Below, one piece after another: positions 26,543 to 35,522 of a stretch of DNA of 64,000 nucleotides. A model generated the notes under the pieces. It did not search any database and was not told the DNA's origin. It saw only the letters and a list, made by a program, of their open reading frames with translations. Position 1 is the first letter of the stretch; each line of letters begins with the position of its first letter. A program made the position numbers and the translations under genes. This stretch comes from Allorhizobium paknamense (GTDB lineage: Bacteria > Pseudomonadota > Alphaproteobacteria > Rhizobiales > Rhizobiaceae), in NCBI RefSeq assembly GCF_030815125.1, contig NZ_JAUSWH010000005.1, positions 62,001 to 126,000 of the forward strand, in the 5' to 3' direction.

Positions 26543-27565
26543 ATGGGGAAAAACAATCTGACGTTGACGAGACGAACGGTTCTTGCCGGTGCGGCCGCCC
26601 TGCCGTTGGTTTCGATTTTGAAAAGGCCGGCTTCGGCTGCTGAATTCAATCTGAAATACGCCACCGGCCAGGATCCGACCCATCCGGTCAACATTCGTGC
26701 GCAGGAAGCCATTGACCGTATTCGCGAGGCAAGTTCCGGCCGGGTCGATATCAAGCTTTTCCCGGCCAACCAGCTTGGCGCCGATACCGATCTTCTGGCC
26801 CAGGTGCGCAGCGGCGCGATCGATTTCTTCAATCTCTCGTCTTTGGTGCTGGCCACTTTCGTGCCTGTGTCGGGTATCACCAGCCTCGGCTTCGCCTTCA
26901 AGAACTATGATCAGGTCTGGGCTGCCATGGATGGCGACCTCGGCAGCCATATTCGTGAACAGATCGCCAAGACGCCGATCTTCGCGGTGTCGCGGATCTG
27001 GGATAACGGCTTCCGGCAGGTCACGTCTTCCACCCGGGAAATCAAGACGCCTGCCGATCTCAAGGGCTTCAAGCTGCGGGTTCCGCCTGCACCGTCGCTG
27101 ACCTCGCTGTTCAAGGCGCTGGATGCAGCCCCTTCGCCGATCAACTTCAACGAGCTTTACTCTTCGCTCCAGACCAAGGTGGTCGAGGGACAGGAAAATC
27201 CGCTCGCAATCATTTCCACGGCAAGGCTTTACGAGGTGCAGAAGAGTTGCAGCCTCACGCGCCATGTCTGGGATGGGTATTGGGTGCTGGGCAATAAAAA
27301 GGCTTTCGCCCGCTTGCCCGAGGACATCCAGGCCATCATCAGCCGTGAGATCGACCGCTCCGCGAGCGATCAGCGCGCCGACATTGCCCGTCTCAGCGAA
27401 AGCCTGAAGGCCGATCTCCAGTCCAAGGGGATCTCGCTGGTCGAGGTGAAGCAGGAGGAGTTCCGCGCCGCGCTTGCCGCGACAAGCTTCTACAGCGACT
27501 GGAAGCAGAAATACGGCGAAGAGGCCTGGAGCCTGCTGGAAAAGGTTTCCGGTCCCCTCGGCTGA
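26543..27565 (+). CDS. TRAP transporter substrate-binding protein (DctP family)
   Basis: Periplasmic binding protein of a TRAP importer, 340 residues. The signal region has a twin Arg (LTRRTVLAGAAALPLVS, residues 8-24) and may use the Tat route. The mature protein shows the DctP features LFPANQLGADTDLLAQVRSGAID and the FKLRVPPAPSLTSLFKALDA stretch with the family Arg that binds the substrate carboxylate. TRAP substrates are mostly carboxylates such as sugar acids. A ribosome-binding site AGGAGGAG precedes the ATG. It is followed after 185 nt by the fused membrane component. Confidence 0.88.
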   Translation: MGKNNLTLTRRTVLAGAAALPLVSILKRPASAAEFNLKYATGQDPTHPVNIRAQEAIDRIREASSGRVDIKLFPANQLGADTDLLAQVRSGAIDFFNLSSLVLATFVPVSGITSLGFAFKNYDQVWAAMDGDLGSHIREQIAKTPIFAVSRIWDNGFRQVTSSTREIKTPADLKGFKLRVPPAPSLTSLFKALDAAPSPINFNELYSSLQTKVVEGQENPLAIISTARLYEVQKSCSLTRHVWDGYWVLGNKKAFARLPEDIQAIISREIDRSASDQRADIARLSESLKADLQSKGISLVEVKQEEFRAALAATSFYSDWKQKYGEEAWSLLEKVSGPLG

Positions 27566-27750
27566 GGTGGCGGCGATGCAGTGCAGACGATGCCGCATCA
27601 GATGTGACAAGCAGGAAAAGCGGTTCTGGCGGCGCATAAAGACTGGTTCCGTTTCGTGTCATTTGTAAAAGGTTGCGCGCCCGGCATGGGGCCTGAAGCA
27701 GCCGCATATTTTTAAAAAGTCATAAAGTCATTGAGGGAGGAGTAGGAGCG

Positions 27751-29643
27751 ATGGCAGCGACCCATGGCGGTGCGAACGTGCATGCGCAAGAGCAGGTGGA
27801 GACCCTGGCGGGATCCCGGTCCGGCCTGGCATTCCGGCTGGAAAAAGGCCTGAGCCTGTTGATCGAGGTGCCTGCGGCTCTTCTGGTGCTGGCGGAAGTG
27901 GTTGTCCTGATGATGGGGGTGATCTGGCGCTATGGCCTGCATCAGCCGCTGATCTGGTCCGATGAACTGGCGGGCATCCTGTTCCTGTGGCTGGCCATGC
28001 TGGGTTCTGTGGTGGCGTTTCAGCGCGGCGAACATATGCGCATGACCGCGATTGTCGGGGGACTGCAACCGAAATGGCAGGCCTTTTTCGATCTTGTAGC
28101 CATAGCCGCAGCCCTTGCCTTTCTGGCGCTGGTGGTCGAGCCGGCCTATGAGTTTGCCGCCGAGGAGGTCTGGGTTACGACACCGGCGCTGGAAATCCCG
28201 AATTCCTGGCGCGCCTCCGCACTGCCCGTCGGCATTTTGCTGATGATGATCACCGGGCTCATCCGTCTTTTCAAGACCGGGGGTCTTCGCCATGCGCTGA
28301 CGGCGCTTGTCAGCGTCGCCGCCGTCATCGGCGTGGTGGCGTTGCTCGCGCCGCTCTTCAGCGGGCTTGGAAACTGGAATCTTCTGCTGTTCTTCGTCTT
28401 CGGCGTGGGGGCCATGGTGTTCCTCGGGGTGCCGATTGCCTTTTCCTTCGGGCTGGCAACCTTCGGCTATATCGTCACCACCACGACGACCCCGGCTATG
28501 GTCATTGTCGGGCGCATGGATGAGGGCATGAGCCACATCATCCTGCTTGCCGTGCCGCTTTTCGTGCTGCTGGGCCTGCTGATCGAGATGACCGGCATGG
28601 CGCGGGCCATGGTGGGCTTTCTCGCCAACCTGCTCGGCCATGTCCGTGGCGGCCTTTCCTATGTTCTGATCGGCGCGATGTATCTGGTGTCCGGTATCTC
28701 CGGTTCGAAGGCGGCGGATATGGCGGCGGTGGCGCCGGCGCTCTTCCCGGAAATGCGCCAGCGTGGCGCAAAGCCCGGCGATCTTGTGGCGCTTCTTTCC
28801 GCGACCGGCGCGCAGACCGAGACCATTCCGCCGTCGATCGTGCTGATCACCATCGGTTCGGTGACGGGCGTTTCGATTGCCGCTTTGTTTACGGGTGGCC
28901 TCTTGCCTGCTGTCGTTCTGGGCATAGGCCTGGCTTTCGTGGTCTGGTGGCGCTACCGCAATGAAGACCTTTCGAATGTCCGCCGGGCAAGCTGGCGAGA
29001 GATTGGGGTGAGCTTCATCGTCGCGCTGCCGGCGATTGCCTTGCCCTTCGTGATCCGCGCCGCCGTCATCGAAGGTATCGCGACGGCAACCGAGGTCTCG
29101 ACCATCGGCATTGCCTACACAGTGGTGGCGGGGCTTTTGATCTATCGCCGCTTCGACTGGAAACGCCTTTATCCGATGCTGGTGGATACCGCAGCCTTGT
29201 CCGGCGCCATTCTGCTGATCATCGGTGCAGCGACAGCCATGGCCTGGGCGCTGACGCAATCCGGCTTTTCCTCCACCTTGGCGGAGGTGATGAAGAGCCT
29301 GCCCGGTGGCACCATCACCTTCATGGCGGTCTCCATCATGGCCTTCATCATTCTGGGGTCCGTGCTTGAAGGCATTCCGGCCATCGTTCTCTTCGGCCCG
29401 CTGCTTTTCCCCATCGCGCGCGATGTCGGGGTGCATGAGGTGCATTATTCGATGGTGGTCATCCTTGCCATGGGCATCGGCCTTTTCGCGCCGCCTTTCG
29501 GCGTCGGCTATTACGCCGCCTGCGCGATCAGCCGTATCAAGCCGGACGAGGGGATGAAACCCATCATCGGCTACATGCTGGCCATGTTCGTGGGGCTTGC
29601 TGTCGTGGCGGCCGTTCCCTGGATTTCGGTGGGCTTTCTTTGA
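27751..29643 (+). CDS. TRAP transporter fused permease (DctQ-DctM)
   Basis: Inner-membrane TRAP component in which the small DctQ (about residues 30-190, four spans, WRYGLHQPLIWSDELAGILF) and the large DctM (about 200-630, about twelve spans) are joined. The DctM part has GVPIAFSFGLATFGYIV, SGISGSKAADMAAVAPALFP and IPPSIVLITIGSVTGVSIAALF, typical of the family. The fusion is known for TRAP systems. It uses the sodium gradient rather than ATP to drive uptake with the DctP protein upstream. The start follows GGGAGGAG. Only 39 nt separate it from an ABC ATPase gene of a different importer. Confidence 0.88.
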   Translation: MAATHGGANVHAQEQVETLAGSRSGLAFRLEKGLSLLIEVPAALLVLAEVVVLMMGVIWRYGLHQPLIWSDELAGILFLWLAMLGSVVAFQRGEHMRMTAIVGGLQPKWQAFFDLVAIAAALAFLALVVEPAYEFAAEEVWVTTPALEIPNSWRASALPVGILLMMITGLIRLFKTGGLRHALTALVSVAAVIGVVALLAPLFSGLGNWNLLLFFVFGVGAMVFLGVPIAFSFGLATFGYIVTTTTTPAMVIVGRMDEGMSHIILLAVPLFVLLGLLIEMTGMARAMVGFLANLLGHVRGGLSYVLIGAMYLVSGISGSKAADMAAVAPALFPEMRQRGAKPGDLVALLSATGAQTETIPPSIVLITIGSVTGVSIAALFTGGLLPAVVLGIGLAFVVWWRYRNEDLSNVRRASWREIGVSFIVALPAIALPFVIRAAVIEGIATATEVSTIGIAYTVVAGLLIYRRFDWKRLYPMLVDTAALSGAILLIIGAATAMAWALTQSGFSSTLAEVMKSLPGGTITFMAVSIMAFIILGSVLEGIPAIVLFGPLLFPIARDVGVHEVHYSMVVILAMGIGLFAPPFGVGYYAACAISRIKPDEGMKPIIGYMLAMFVGLAVVAAVPWISVGFL

Positions 29644-29682
29644 TGGGACGAGTTGGACGGATTCGGACGAAAGGATAACAGG

Positions 29683-31170
29683 ATGCCGGCGCAGGATAAT
29701 TTTCTGATCAAGGTGGAGGGGCTCGTCAAATCCTATGGCGCCACCTCGGTGCTGAAAGGGGTCGGCTTTTCCGTGGCGCGCGGTGAGGTTCATGCCCTGC
29801 TCGGCGGCAATGGTGCGGGCAAATCCACGATGATCCGCATCATCACCGGCGCTGTCCATCACGATGGCGGCTCCATCAGCTTCCGGGATGCGGATGGGCA
29901 GGTTCGCTCGGAGGCCGAAGGCCGTAAGGGTGTGACTGTCGTCCATCAGGAACTGGCGCTGCTGCCGCATCTGACTGTCGCCGAAAACATTGTCCTGCCC
30001 CGCTATGCCAGCGGCATGTCGCTGTTTGATCGCAAACGGGCGTTCGATCAGGCCTTCGACGCGCTCTCGATCATCGACAGCGACTTTGCCCGGCAGTCGC
30101 TGCATCGTCTTGTCGGGAGCCTTTCCCTGCATGAAGGCCAGATGGTGGAAATCGCCCGGGCGCTGTCCTCCGGGGCTGAACTGATCCTTCTGGATGAACC
30201 GACTGCCAACCTTACCGCAGCCGAGACGGAGCGGCTGTTCACCGTCCTGCGGCGTCTGACCCGGGAGAACGGGCTTTCGGTCGTTTTCGTCTCTCATCGC
30301 ATGAAGGAAATCCGCCAGATCGCCAATGTCTGCACCATTATCCGCGATGGCCGGACCGTGGTGGACCGGCAACCCATCGAGACGCTGAGCGATGCCGATA
30401 TCGTCGAGAAGATGGGCCAGCTTTCCGCCTCACTGCCGGTGGAAACCGTTGCAAAGCCTCGAAAGCGGGATGGCGAGAGTCTGACGATCCGGGAGGAGGG
30501 GCTGGAGATGACGCTGTCTCCCGGCACGATTCTGGGCGTGGCCGGTGCTCCGGCCGGTCCCCATACGCTGATTGCAGCCCTTGTCGGCGCGGCGCGGGCA
30601 AAGCGGTGGACCGTGTCCATGACCGGCTGGCCCGAGCGCTTTTCATCGCCGCGTCAGGCGGCGCATCTCGGCGCAGGCTTCATCACCGGCGACCGGTGGA
30701 ACAAGGGCGTGCTGCACAGCCTGCCGATCATCGACAATGTTCTGGCCTCGCGCCGGGTCGTCCGGGGCACGCGCTTCGCCGGGACCGCCGAGCGGATCGA
30801 ATGCTTTGATCTTTTGCAGGCCCTCAAGGTCAAGGCGGCGTCGCTCTGGGATCTGCCCAATACCTTGAGCGGCGGCACCCAGCAGAAACTGCTGCTGGCC
30901 CGCTGGCTGGGCGTGCCCTCGCGGCTGCTGGTGCTGGAAGAGCCCACCCGCGGCGTCGATATCGGCACCAAGAAGGAAATCTACCAGCTGATCCGCGACA
31001 TGGCGGCCAGCGGCACGATCATTCTCTGGTGGTCCACCGAAAACGCCGAACTGATGGAAATCTGCGACCGCGTGCTGGCCTTCGACACGGAAGGACGCTG
31101 CGCGGGCATCATCGATCATGACGAACTGAGCGAGGACAGGCTCGCGGAATTGACAGGAATGGCCGCATGA
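29683..31170 (+). CDS. Sugar ABC transporter ATPase, two domains (RbsA/XylG type)
   Basis: Cytoplasmic ATPase of a ribose-type importer, 495 residues with two domains. Domain 1 has Walker A GGNGAGKST at about 41-49, EGQMVEIARAL as the sugar-type signature, and LLDEPTANLT. Domain 2 has LSGGTQQKLLLARWL at about 393 and VLEEPTRGVD, but its Walker A position reads GAPAGPHTL, with no Lys; RbsA-type domain 2 is often degenerate here, yet this is more so than usual. The ATG at 29683 follows AAGGATAACAGG. The stop overlaps the permease start (ATGA). It pairs with the permease and binding protein downstream. Confidence 0.88.
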   Translation: MPAQDNFLIKVEGLVKSYGATSVLKGVGFSVARGEVHALLGGNGAGKSTMIRIITGAVHHDGGSISFRDADGQVRSEAEGRKGVTVVHQELALLPHLTVAENIVLPRYASGMSLFDRKRAFDQAFDALSIIDSDFARQSLHRLVGSLSLHEGQMVEIARALSSGAELILLDEPTANLTAAETERLFTVLRRLTRENGLSVVFVSHRMKEIRQIANVCTIIRDGRTVVDRQPIETLSDADIVEKMGQLSASLPVETVAKPRKRDGESLTIREEGLEMTLSPGTILGVAGAPAGPHTLIAALVGAARAKRWTVSMTGWPERFSSPRQAAHLGAGFITGDRWNKGVLHSLPIIDNVLASRRVVRGTRFAGTAERIECFDLLQALKVKAASLWDLPNTLSGGTQQKLLLARWLGVPSRLLVLEEPTRGVDIGTKKEIYQLIRDMAASGTIILWWSTENAELMEICDRVLAFDTEGRCAGIIDHDELSEDRLAELTGMAA

Positions 31171-32180
31171 CTGAGGCAACAACTCAACAGACCACCCATG
31201 GCGGCAAGCCGCTGCCTGCGATCCGCCAGAGGGAAAGCGTGATCGGCGCCTACCGGACGGAAATCGCCATTGCCGCCGCGATCATCGTGCTGATGCTGGC
31301 CGTCGGCTCGCAGGTGCCGCAAGCGCTGAGCTTTGGCAATTTCGCCAACATTACGCAGGCCGCCGCACCGCTGGTCATCATGTCGCTCGGCGTGCTGCTG
31401 GTGGTGATTACCGGCGGTATCGATCTCTCCGTCGGGTCGGTGTTTTCGCTGACGGGCATGGTGACCGCCCAAGCCATGGCCCATGGCTTCGGCGGGGTGG
31501 AGGCGGGATTGATCGGTCTCTCCGTCGGTCTGGTCTTCGGCTCGATCAACGGCTTTCTGGTGACGATTGCCGGTCTTGCACCCTTTGTTGTGACGCTGAT
31601 TACCTTTGCCGTGGCCGGATCCTTGGCCTTCATCGTCACCAATGGCCGGTCCATGCCGATCGGCGATCCGGATTTCTGGCTGCTGAACAGCGGCAGCCTC
31701 ATTCCCGGCATGCCGAACTACATCCTGTTCTGCCTTGCGCTACTGCTGATCATCGAAGTCTTCCTGAAGAAAGTGGTGGCAGGCCGCTGGTTCTATGCCG
31801 TCGGCAGCAGCGCGCCTGCCGCGCATCTCCTGGGTATTCCGGTCAAGCGCACCACCTTCTTCGCCTATGTCGCCTCATCGACGCTCGCGTCCTTTTCGGG
31901 GCTTCTGACCATTTCCTACATCCTGAACGCTGAATCCACCGCCGGTTCCAGCCTCATGCTGCAGGCGATTGCCGCCGTGGTCATTGGCGGGGCCAGCCTG
32001 CTTGGCGGCACAGGGACGGCGGTGGGCGCGGTGCTGGGCGCTCTGATGATCACCGTCATCCAGAACGGGGTCAATCTCATCGGCATCAACAGCTTCTGGC
32101 AGGGTTCGGTGACGGGCGTCGCGATCTTGATCGCCGTGCTGATCGACCGCTTCAGCAAATCCCGGCGCGGTGCCGGCTGA
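31167..32180 (+). CDS. Sugar ABC transporter permease (RbsC type)
   Basis: Inner-membrane permease of the ribose/xylose family, 337 residues, with about nine or ten membrane spans. Typical motifs are ITGGIDLSVGSVFSLTGMV, GLAPFVVTLITFAVAGSLA and VVIGGASLLGGTGTAVGAVLG, followed by the C-terminal NGVNLIGINSFWQ. It overlaps the ATPase gene by 4 nt and is followed by a repeat element and then the binding-protein gene. One permease presumably forms a homodimer. Confidence 0.88.
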   Translation: MTEATTQQTTHGGKPLPAIRQRESVIGAYRTEIAIAAAIIVLMLAVGSQVPQALSFGNFANITQAAAPLVIMSLGVLLVVITGGIDLSVGSVFSLTGMVTAQAMAHGFGGVEAGLIGLSVGLVFGSINGFLVTIAGLAPFVVTLITFAVAGSLAFIVTNGRSMPIGDPDFWLLNSGSLIPGMPNYILFCLALLLIIEVFLKKVVAGRWFYAVGSSAPAAHLLGIPVKRTTFFAYVASSTLASFSGLLTISYILNAESTAGSSLMLQAIAAVVIGGASLLGGTGTAVGAVLGALMITVIQNGVNLIGINSFWQGSVTGVAILIAVLIDRFSKSRRGAG

Positions 32181-32208
32181 AACATTACAGCGCTTCAGTG
32201 TTTCATGG

Positions 32209-32267
32209 GAGCACAGAAACGCTCTAACTCTTTGTTTTCACAGATTTCCGGACGGAAAATGCTCTAA
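32209..32267. repeat. Rhizobial intergenic mosaic repeat, copy 3 (family A)
   Basis: GAGCACAGAAACGCTCTAAC followed by the palindromic core ATTTCCGGACGGAAAATGC and CTCTAA. It lies inside an apparent operon, between permease and binding-protein genes, so it is transcribed and may set their relative levels. Confidence 0.7.
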
Positions 32268-32299
32268 AAACACCGCTAGTCCTTGGAGGAGGAGAAAAT

Positions 32300-33283
32300 A
32301 TGAGAAAGACCCGTAAAACACACCTGGCTTTTGCCGTCAGTGTTCTCATCGCCGCCGGTCTGGGCGGCATCGCCCCGGCGGAGGCGAAGGACAAGAAAAC
32401 CGTTGCCTATCTCGCGCCCTCGCTCGACATTTCCTACTGGCAGTGGGTGGGCTATGGGGTGAAGAAAAAGGCGGAAGAACTGGGCATGGACTATGTCGAG
32501 TTCACCTCGGAAAACTCCCCCGCCAAGCAGATGGACAATGCCCGCACGGCCGTGACCAAGGGTGTGGACGCCATCGTCATCGGCCCCGTCAGTTCCACCA
32601 GCACGCCGCCGCTGCTGGCCTATCTGAAATCGCAGAAGATCCCGGTGGCCTTCGCCGGTATCGGCCCGCAGCCGGGCCAGACGGATTACACCTCCTCCGT
32701 CACGGCCAACAATTATGAGACCGGCAAGGCGCAAGGCGCTTTCGTCTGCTCACTGGCAAAGGAGCGGGGCGGCAACAAGGTCGGCATGCTCTCGCTGCCG
32801 CAGGACCGGGAGAACGCCCAGAAATATCTGAAGGGAGCGGAGGAATCCTTCAAGTCGGATGGGTGCGAACTGGCGCAGATGCTGGAAACGCGGGGCCTGA
32901 CCGTCAACGAAGCCGTGACCCAGGCCAATGACATGCTGACTGCCCATCCCGATATCAAGGCGATTTACGGCATGTATGACGAGGCAGGCACCGGGGCTGC
33001 CAAGGTATTGGAAACCCGCGGCCTGACCGGCAAGGTCGGGGTTGCCGTGGCGGACGGAAGCCCCACGACCATCGGCCTTCTCAAGGCCAAGGCCATCCAG
33101 GGCATCTTCTTCCAGGAGGCCGTGGGTCAGGGCATTGACGGGACGCAGCAGGTTTATAACGCGCTGACCGGTGCGCCGGTGAAGAAGGATCTCGCCCTGG
33201 TCATGCCGTTGGTCACGGCCGAGAAGATCGACACGCCCGAAGCCAAGGCGGTTATCGCGCGCGTTTTCCCGCCGGCCAAGTAA
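32300..33283 (+). CDS. Sugar ABC transporter substrate-binding protein (type 1 periplasmic fold)
   Basis: Periplasmic binding protein of the ribose-type family, 327 residues. A signal peptide (about 1-29, ending AEA-KDKK) precedes the two-lobe fold. Family stretches are [21 protein letters not shown] and [18 protein letters not shown]. The start follows GGAGGAGGAG. It belongs with the ATPase and permease just upstream; here the binding protein is last, whereas in most such operons it is first. A perfect 15-bp hairpin follows its stop codon. Confidence 0.88.
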   Translation: MRKTRKTHLAFAVSVLIAAGLGGIAPAEAKDKKTVAYLAPSLDISYWQWVGYGVKKKAEELGMDYVEFTSENSPAKQMDNARTAVTKGVDAIVIGPVSSTSTPPLLAYLKSQKIPVAFAGIGPQPGQTDYTSSVTANNYETGKAQGAFVCSLAKERGGNKVGMLSLPQDRENAQKYLKGAEESFKSDGCELAQMLETRGLTVNEAVTQANDMLTAHPDIKAIYGMYDEAGTGAAKVLETRGLTGKVGVAVADGSPTTIGLLKAKAIQGIFFQEAVGQGIDGTQQVYNALTGAPVKKDLALVMPLVTAEKIDTPEAKAVIARVFPPAK

Positions 33284-33293
33284 TATCAGCTCT

Positions 33294-33332
33294 GCCATGC
33301 CCGGCATGCGCTCCTTTCATGCCGGGCATGGC
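33294..33332 (+). terminator. Perfect 15-bp inverted repeat after the binding-protein gene
   Basis: GCCATGCCCGGCATG (33294-33308) is exactly complementary to CATGCCGGGCATGGC (33318-33332), loop of 9 nt. Each arm is itself nearly palindromic (CATGCCCGGCATG). No T-run follows. It should stabilise the upstream mRNA and limit read-through into the amidohydrolase gene. Confidence 0.65.
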
Positions 33333-33417
33333 TCGATCAAAGGCTTGCTTCCTTGGGCCTCCCGCCAGCCTGACGGCGTGACGATACCGAGCATCGAATT
33401 TGGGGAACAGAACAACA

Positions 33418-34311
33418 ATGACCGATCTTGCGATCATCGACCCGCATTTCCACCTCTGGGATCTGGAAAACAATTACTATCCCTGGCTGTCCGATGGTGT
33501 GAAGCCATCGGCATTTGGCGATTATACGGCCATCAACAAGACCTATCTGCTTAAGGATTATCTGGCGGATGCGGCAGGCCTTACCCTCGTCAAGGCCGTG
33601 CATCTCGATGTCGGTTTCGATCCACGCGATCCGGCGGGCGAGACCCGCTGGCTGCAGGGCGTGGCGGATCAACATGGTTTCCCGCAGGGCATTGTCGGCT
33701 ATGCCGATCTTCGCAAGCCGGATGTCGGTGACCTGCTGGATGCGCATATGCAGTCACCGAATTTCCGCGGTATTCGCCAGTCGATGAATTATCACACCGA
33801 TCCCGCCAAGACCTATCTGAGCGAACCGCATGTCAGCCGCACGCCGGACTGGCGGCGCGGCTTCAAGGAACTGGCGCGCCGGGGCTTGAGCTTCGATCTC
33901 CAGCTCTATTACTGGCAGATGGAGGAATTCCTGGAGCTTGCCGGTGATTTTCCGGATGTCCAGATCATCCTCAACCACACCGGCATGCAGGTGGACGGGC
34001 CTGAGCATTTCGAGGGCTGGCGCAAGGCCATGCATGGGCTGGCCAAGGCACCCAATGTCGCCTGCAAGATTTCCGGGCTCGGCATGGGGGACTGGACCTG
34101 GACGACCGAAAGCATCAGGCCCTATGTGGAAGAGGCGATTGGCGCTTTTGGCGTGAAGCGCTGCATGTTCGCTTCGAACTTCCCGGTCGACAAGCTGTTT
34201 TCGTCCTATAGCGCGATCTGGAATGCGTTCAGCCAGATCACGGCTTCCTATTCCAAAGAGGAGAGGCAGGCTCTCTTCCACGATAACGCCGCCCGGTTTT
34301 ACCGTTTGTAG
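33418..34311 (+). CDS. Amidohydrolase-family protein (COG3618 sugar-lactonase-like)
   Basis: Metal-dependent hydrolase of the amidohydrolase_2 type, 297 residues. It opens with the metal-binding DPHFHLWDL motif (about residues 8-16), has IILNHTG at about 185, and near the end ASNFPVDKLFSSY at the position of the family's GSDxP motif. Members of this group include L-fuconolactone and L-rhamnonolactone hydrolases and 2-pyrone-4,6-dicarboxylate lactonase. With a dehydrogenase and transketolase in the same cluster, opening of a sugar lactone is a reasonable guess, not proven. The ATG at 33418 is preferred over an upstream in-frame start because of GGGGAACAG before it. Confidence 0.82.
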   Translation: MTDLAIIDPHFHLWDLENNYYPWLSDGVKPSAFGDYTAINKTYLLKDYLADAAGLTLVKAVHLDVGFDPRDPAGETRWLQGVADQHGFPQGIVGYADLRKPDVGDLLDAHMQSPNFRGIRQSMNYHTDPAKTYLSEPHVSRTPDWRRGFKELARRGLSFDLQLYYWQMEEFLELAGDFPDVQIILNHTGMQVDGPEHFEGWRKAMHGLAKAPNVACKISGLGMGDWTWTTESIRPYVEEAIGAFGVKRCMFASNFPVDKLFSSYSAIWNAFSQITASYSKEERQALFHDNAARFYRL

Positions 34312-34314
34312 GGC

Positions 34315-34384
34315 TACTGCATATTCCTTAAATCGGCATCTATTTAAGGAGAAAATTATGCAGCAGATGTAAAGCGTTACAGCG
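34315..34384 (+). repeat. 70-bp palindromic repeat, copy 1 (family B)
   Basis: It starts TACTGCATATTCCTTAAATC and ends ATGTAAAGCGTTACAGCG. The arms TTAAATCG/ATTTAA and CTGCAT/ATGCAG fold on each other. The second copy, same orientation and about 90% identical, is at 36464-36534; the two flank the LysR and alpha/beta hydrolase genes. Confidence 0.75.
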
Positions 34385-34401
34385 ACGCCGGTGCCAGAAC
34401 T

Positions 34402-35367
34402 TCACGACAGGGCGGCGGCGGGCTCCCGCGCAGTCTTTGCCTTGCCCTTTTCAGCCGGCGGAGATGGGCTGTCGATCTGGCGCACCCGTTCCGCCAGCCA
34501 ATCCACGAAGACACGGACCTTGTTGCTCAAGTGCCGTGTTTGCGGGTAGACCACGTAAAGCGGAATGGGGTCGCGCGACCAGTCCGGCAGGATTTCGACG
34601 AGTTCCCCATTGTCCAGTTCCGGCTTTGCCATGAAGGCGGAGGTCTGGATGATGCCGATCCCGGCAGCGGCGGCCCTCATATAGCTGCGGAATTCGTTGA
34701 CCGAGATGACATAGGGAGGCTGCAAAGTGATAGCGTCCTCTCCCTTGCGGAACTCCATGGGAAAGATCCGCCCCTCATAGGCTTTCATATAGCCGATGCA
34801 GTTGTGGCCGTGCTCCAGGTCGCGGGGATGTTTCGGGATTCCGGCGCGTTGCAGATAGCCGGGGGAGGCGTAGGTTTTCAGCCGGAAATCCGCCACCTTG
34901 CGCGCCACCAGCGACTGATCGTTCAGCGTGCCGCCGCGCAGCGCGCAATCGACATTTTCCGCAACATAGTCGATGACCCGATCCGACAGCTCGAAATCGA
35001 GCTGGATCTGCGGATAGCGGCTATGGAAATCGCAGAGATTGGGAATGACGATCCTGTCGGCGAAGCCGCCGGACATGGCCACGCGCACCTTGCCGGAGGG
35101 TAGGGCTTGTGAGCTGGAAAGGCTGCCATCCAGTTCCGCCAATTCCGCCAGAATGCGCGAAGCACGCTCGTAATAAAGGGCGCCATCGGTGGTGACCACG
35201 ACGCGGCGCGTGGTGCGGTTCAGGAGCTTGGTCTGTAAATGGCTTTCGAGACCCTGGACGAGCGTGGTCACGGTGGTCTTCGGCATTTTCAGCGATGTGG
35301 CGGCGCGGGAAAAATTGCCGGTTTCCACCACCCGCACAAAGACGCGCATTGCGCTGAGCTGATCCAT
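34402..35367 (-). CDS. LysR-family transcriptional regulator
   Basis: LysR-type regulator, 321 residues. The helix-turn-helix is MDQLSAMRVFVRVVETGNFS then AATSLKMPKTTVTTLVQGLE, typical of the large group that controls small enzyme or efflux genes. The effector domain follows. The start at 35367 is preceded by AAGGGGCG; a longer reading frame upstream lacks a ribosome-binding site. The gene is divergent from the alpha/beta hydrolase gene at 35523 with a 155-bp gap and upstream of an RND efflux pair, so it may regulate either or both. Confidence 0.87.
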   Translation of the reverse strand: MDQLSAMRVFVRVVETGNFSRAATSLKMPKTTVTTLVQGLESHLQTKLLNRTTRRVVVTTDGALYYERASRILAELAELDGSLSSSQALPSGKVRVAMSGGFADRIVIPNLCDFHSRYPQIQLDFELSDRVIDYVAENVDCALRGGTLNDQSLVARKVADFRLKTYASPGYLQRAGIPKHPRDLEHGHNCIGYMKAYEGRIFPMEFRKGEDAITLQPPYVISVNEFRSYMRAAAAGIGIIQTSAFMAKPELDNGELVEILPDWSRDPIPLYVVYPQTRHLSNKVRVFVDWLAERVRQIDSPSPPAEKGKAKTAREPAAALS

Positions 35368-35522
35368 ACGTCGCCCCTTTGCTGGGATTATTCCGAATTT
35401 CGGAACAGAGATATCAGAATTCACCAACTTGTGCAGATGAGACGAATAATAATATAAACCCTATCAAATGCAAGGCCAGACAGGCAGTGCAGCAAGCGTT
35501 CAAGGAAGCAAGGCCACAGTCG

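Noticed and set aside
27712..30372. A minus-strand open frame of about 886 codons opposite the TRAP and ABC genes
   Set aside because: Composition is rich in His/Asp/Arg/Gln, typical of the antisense of membrane-protein genes in high-GC DNA. The plus strand encodes clear DctQM and ABC ATPase proteins.
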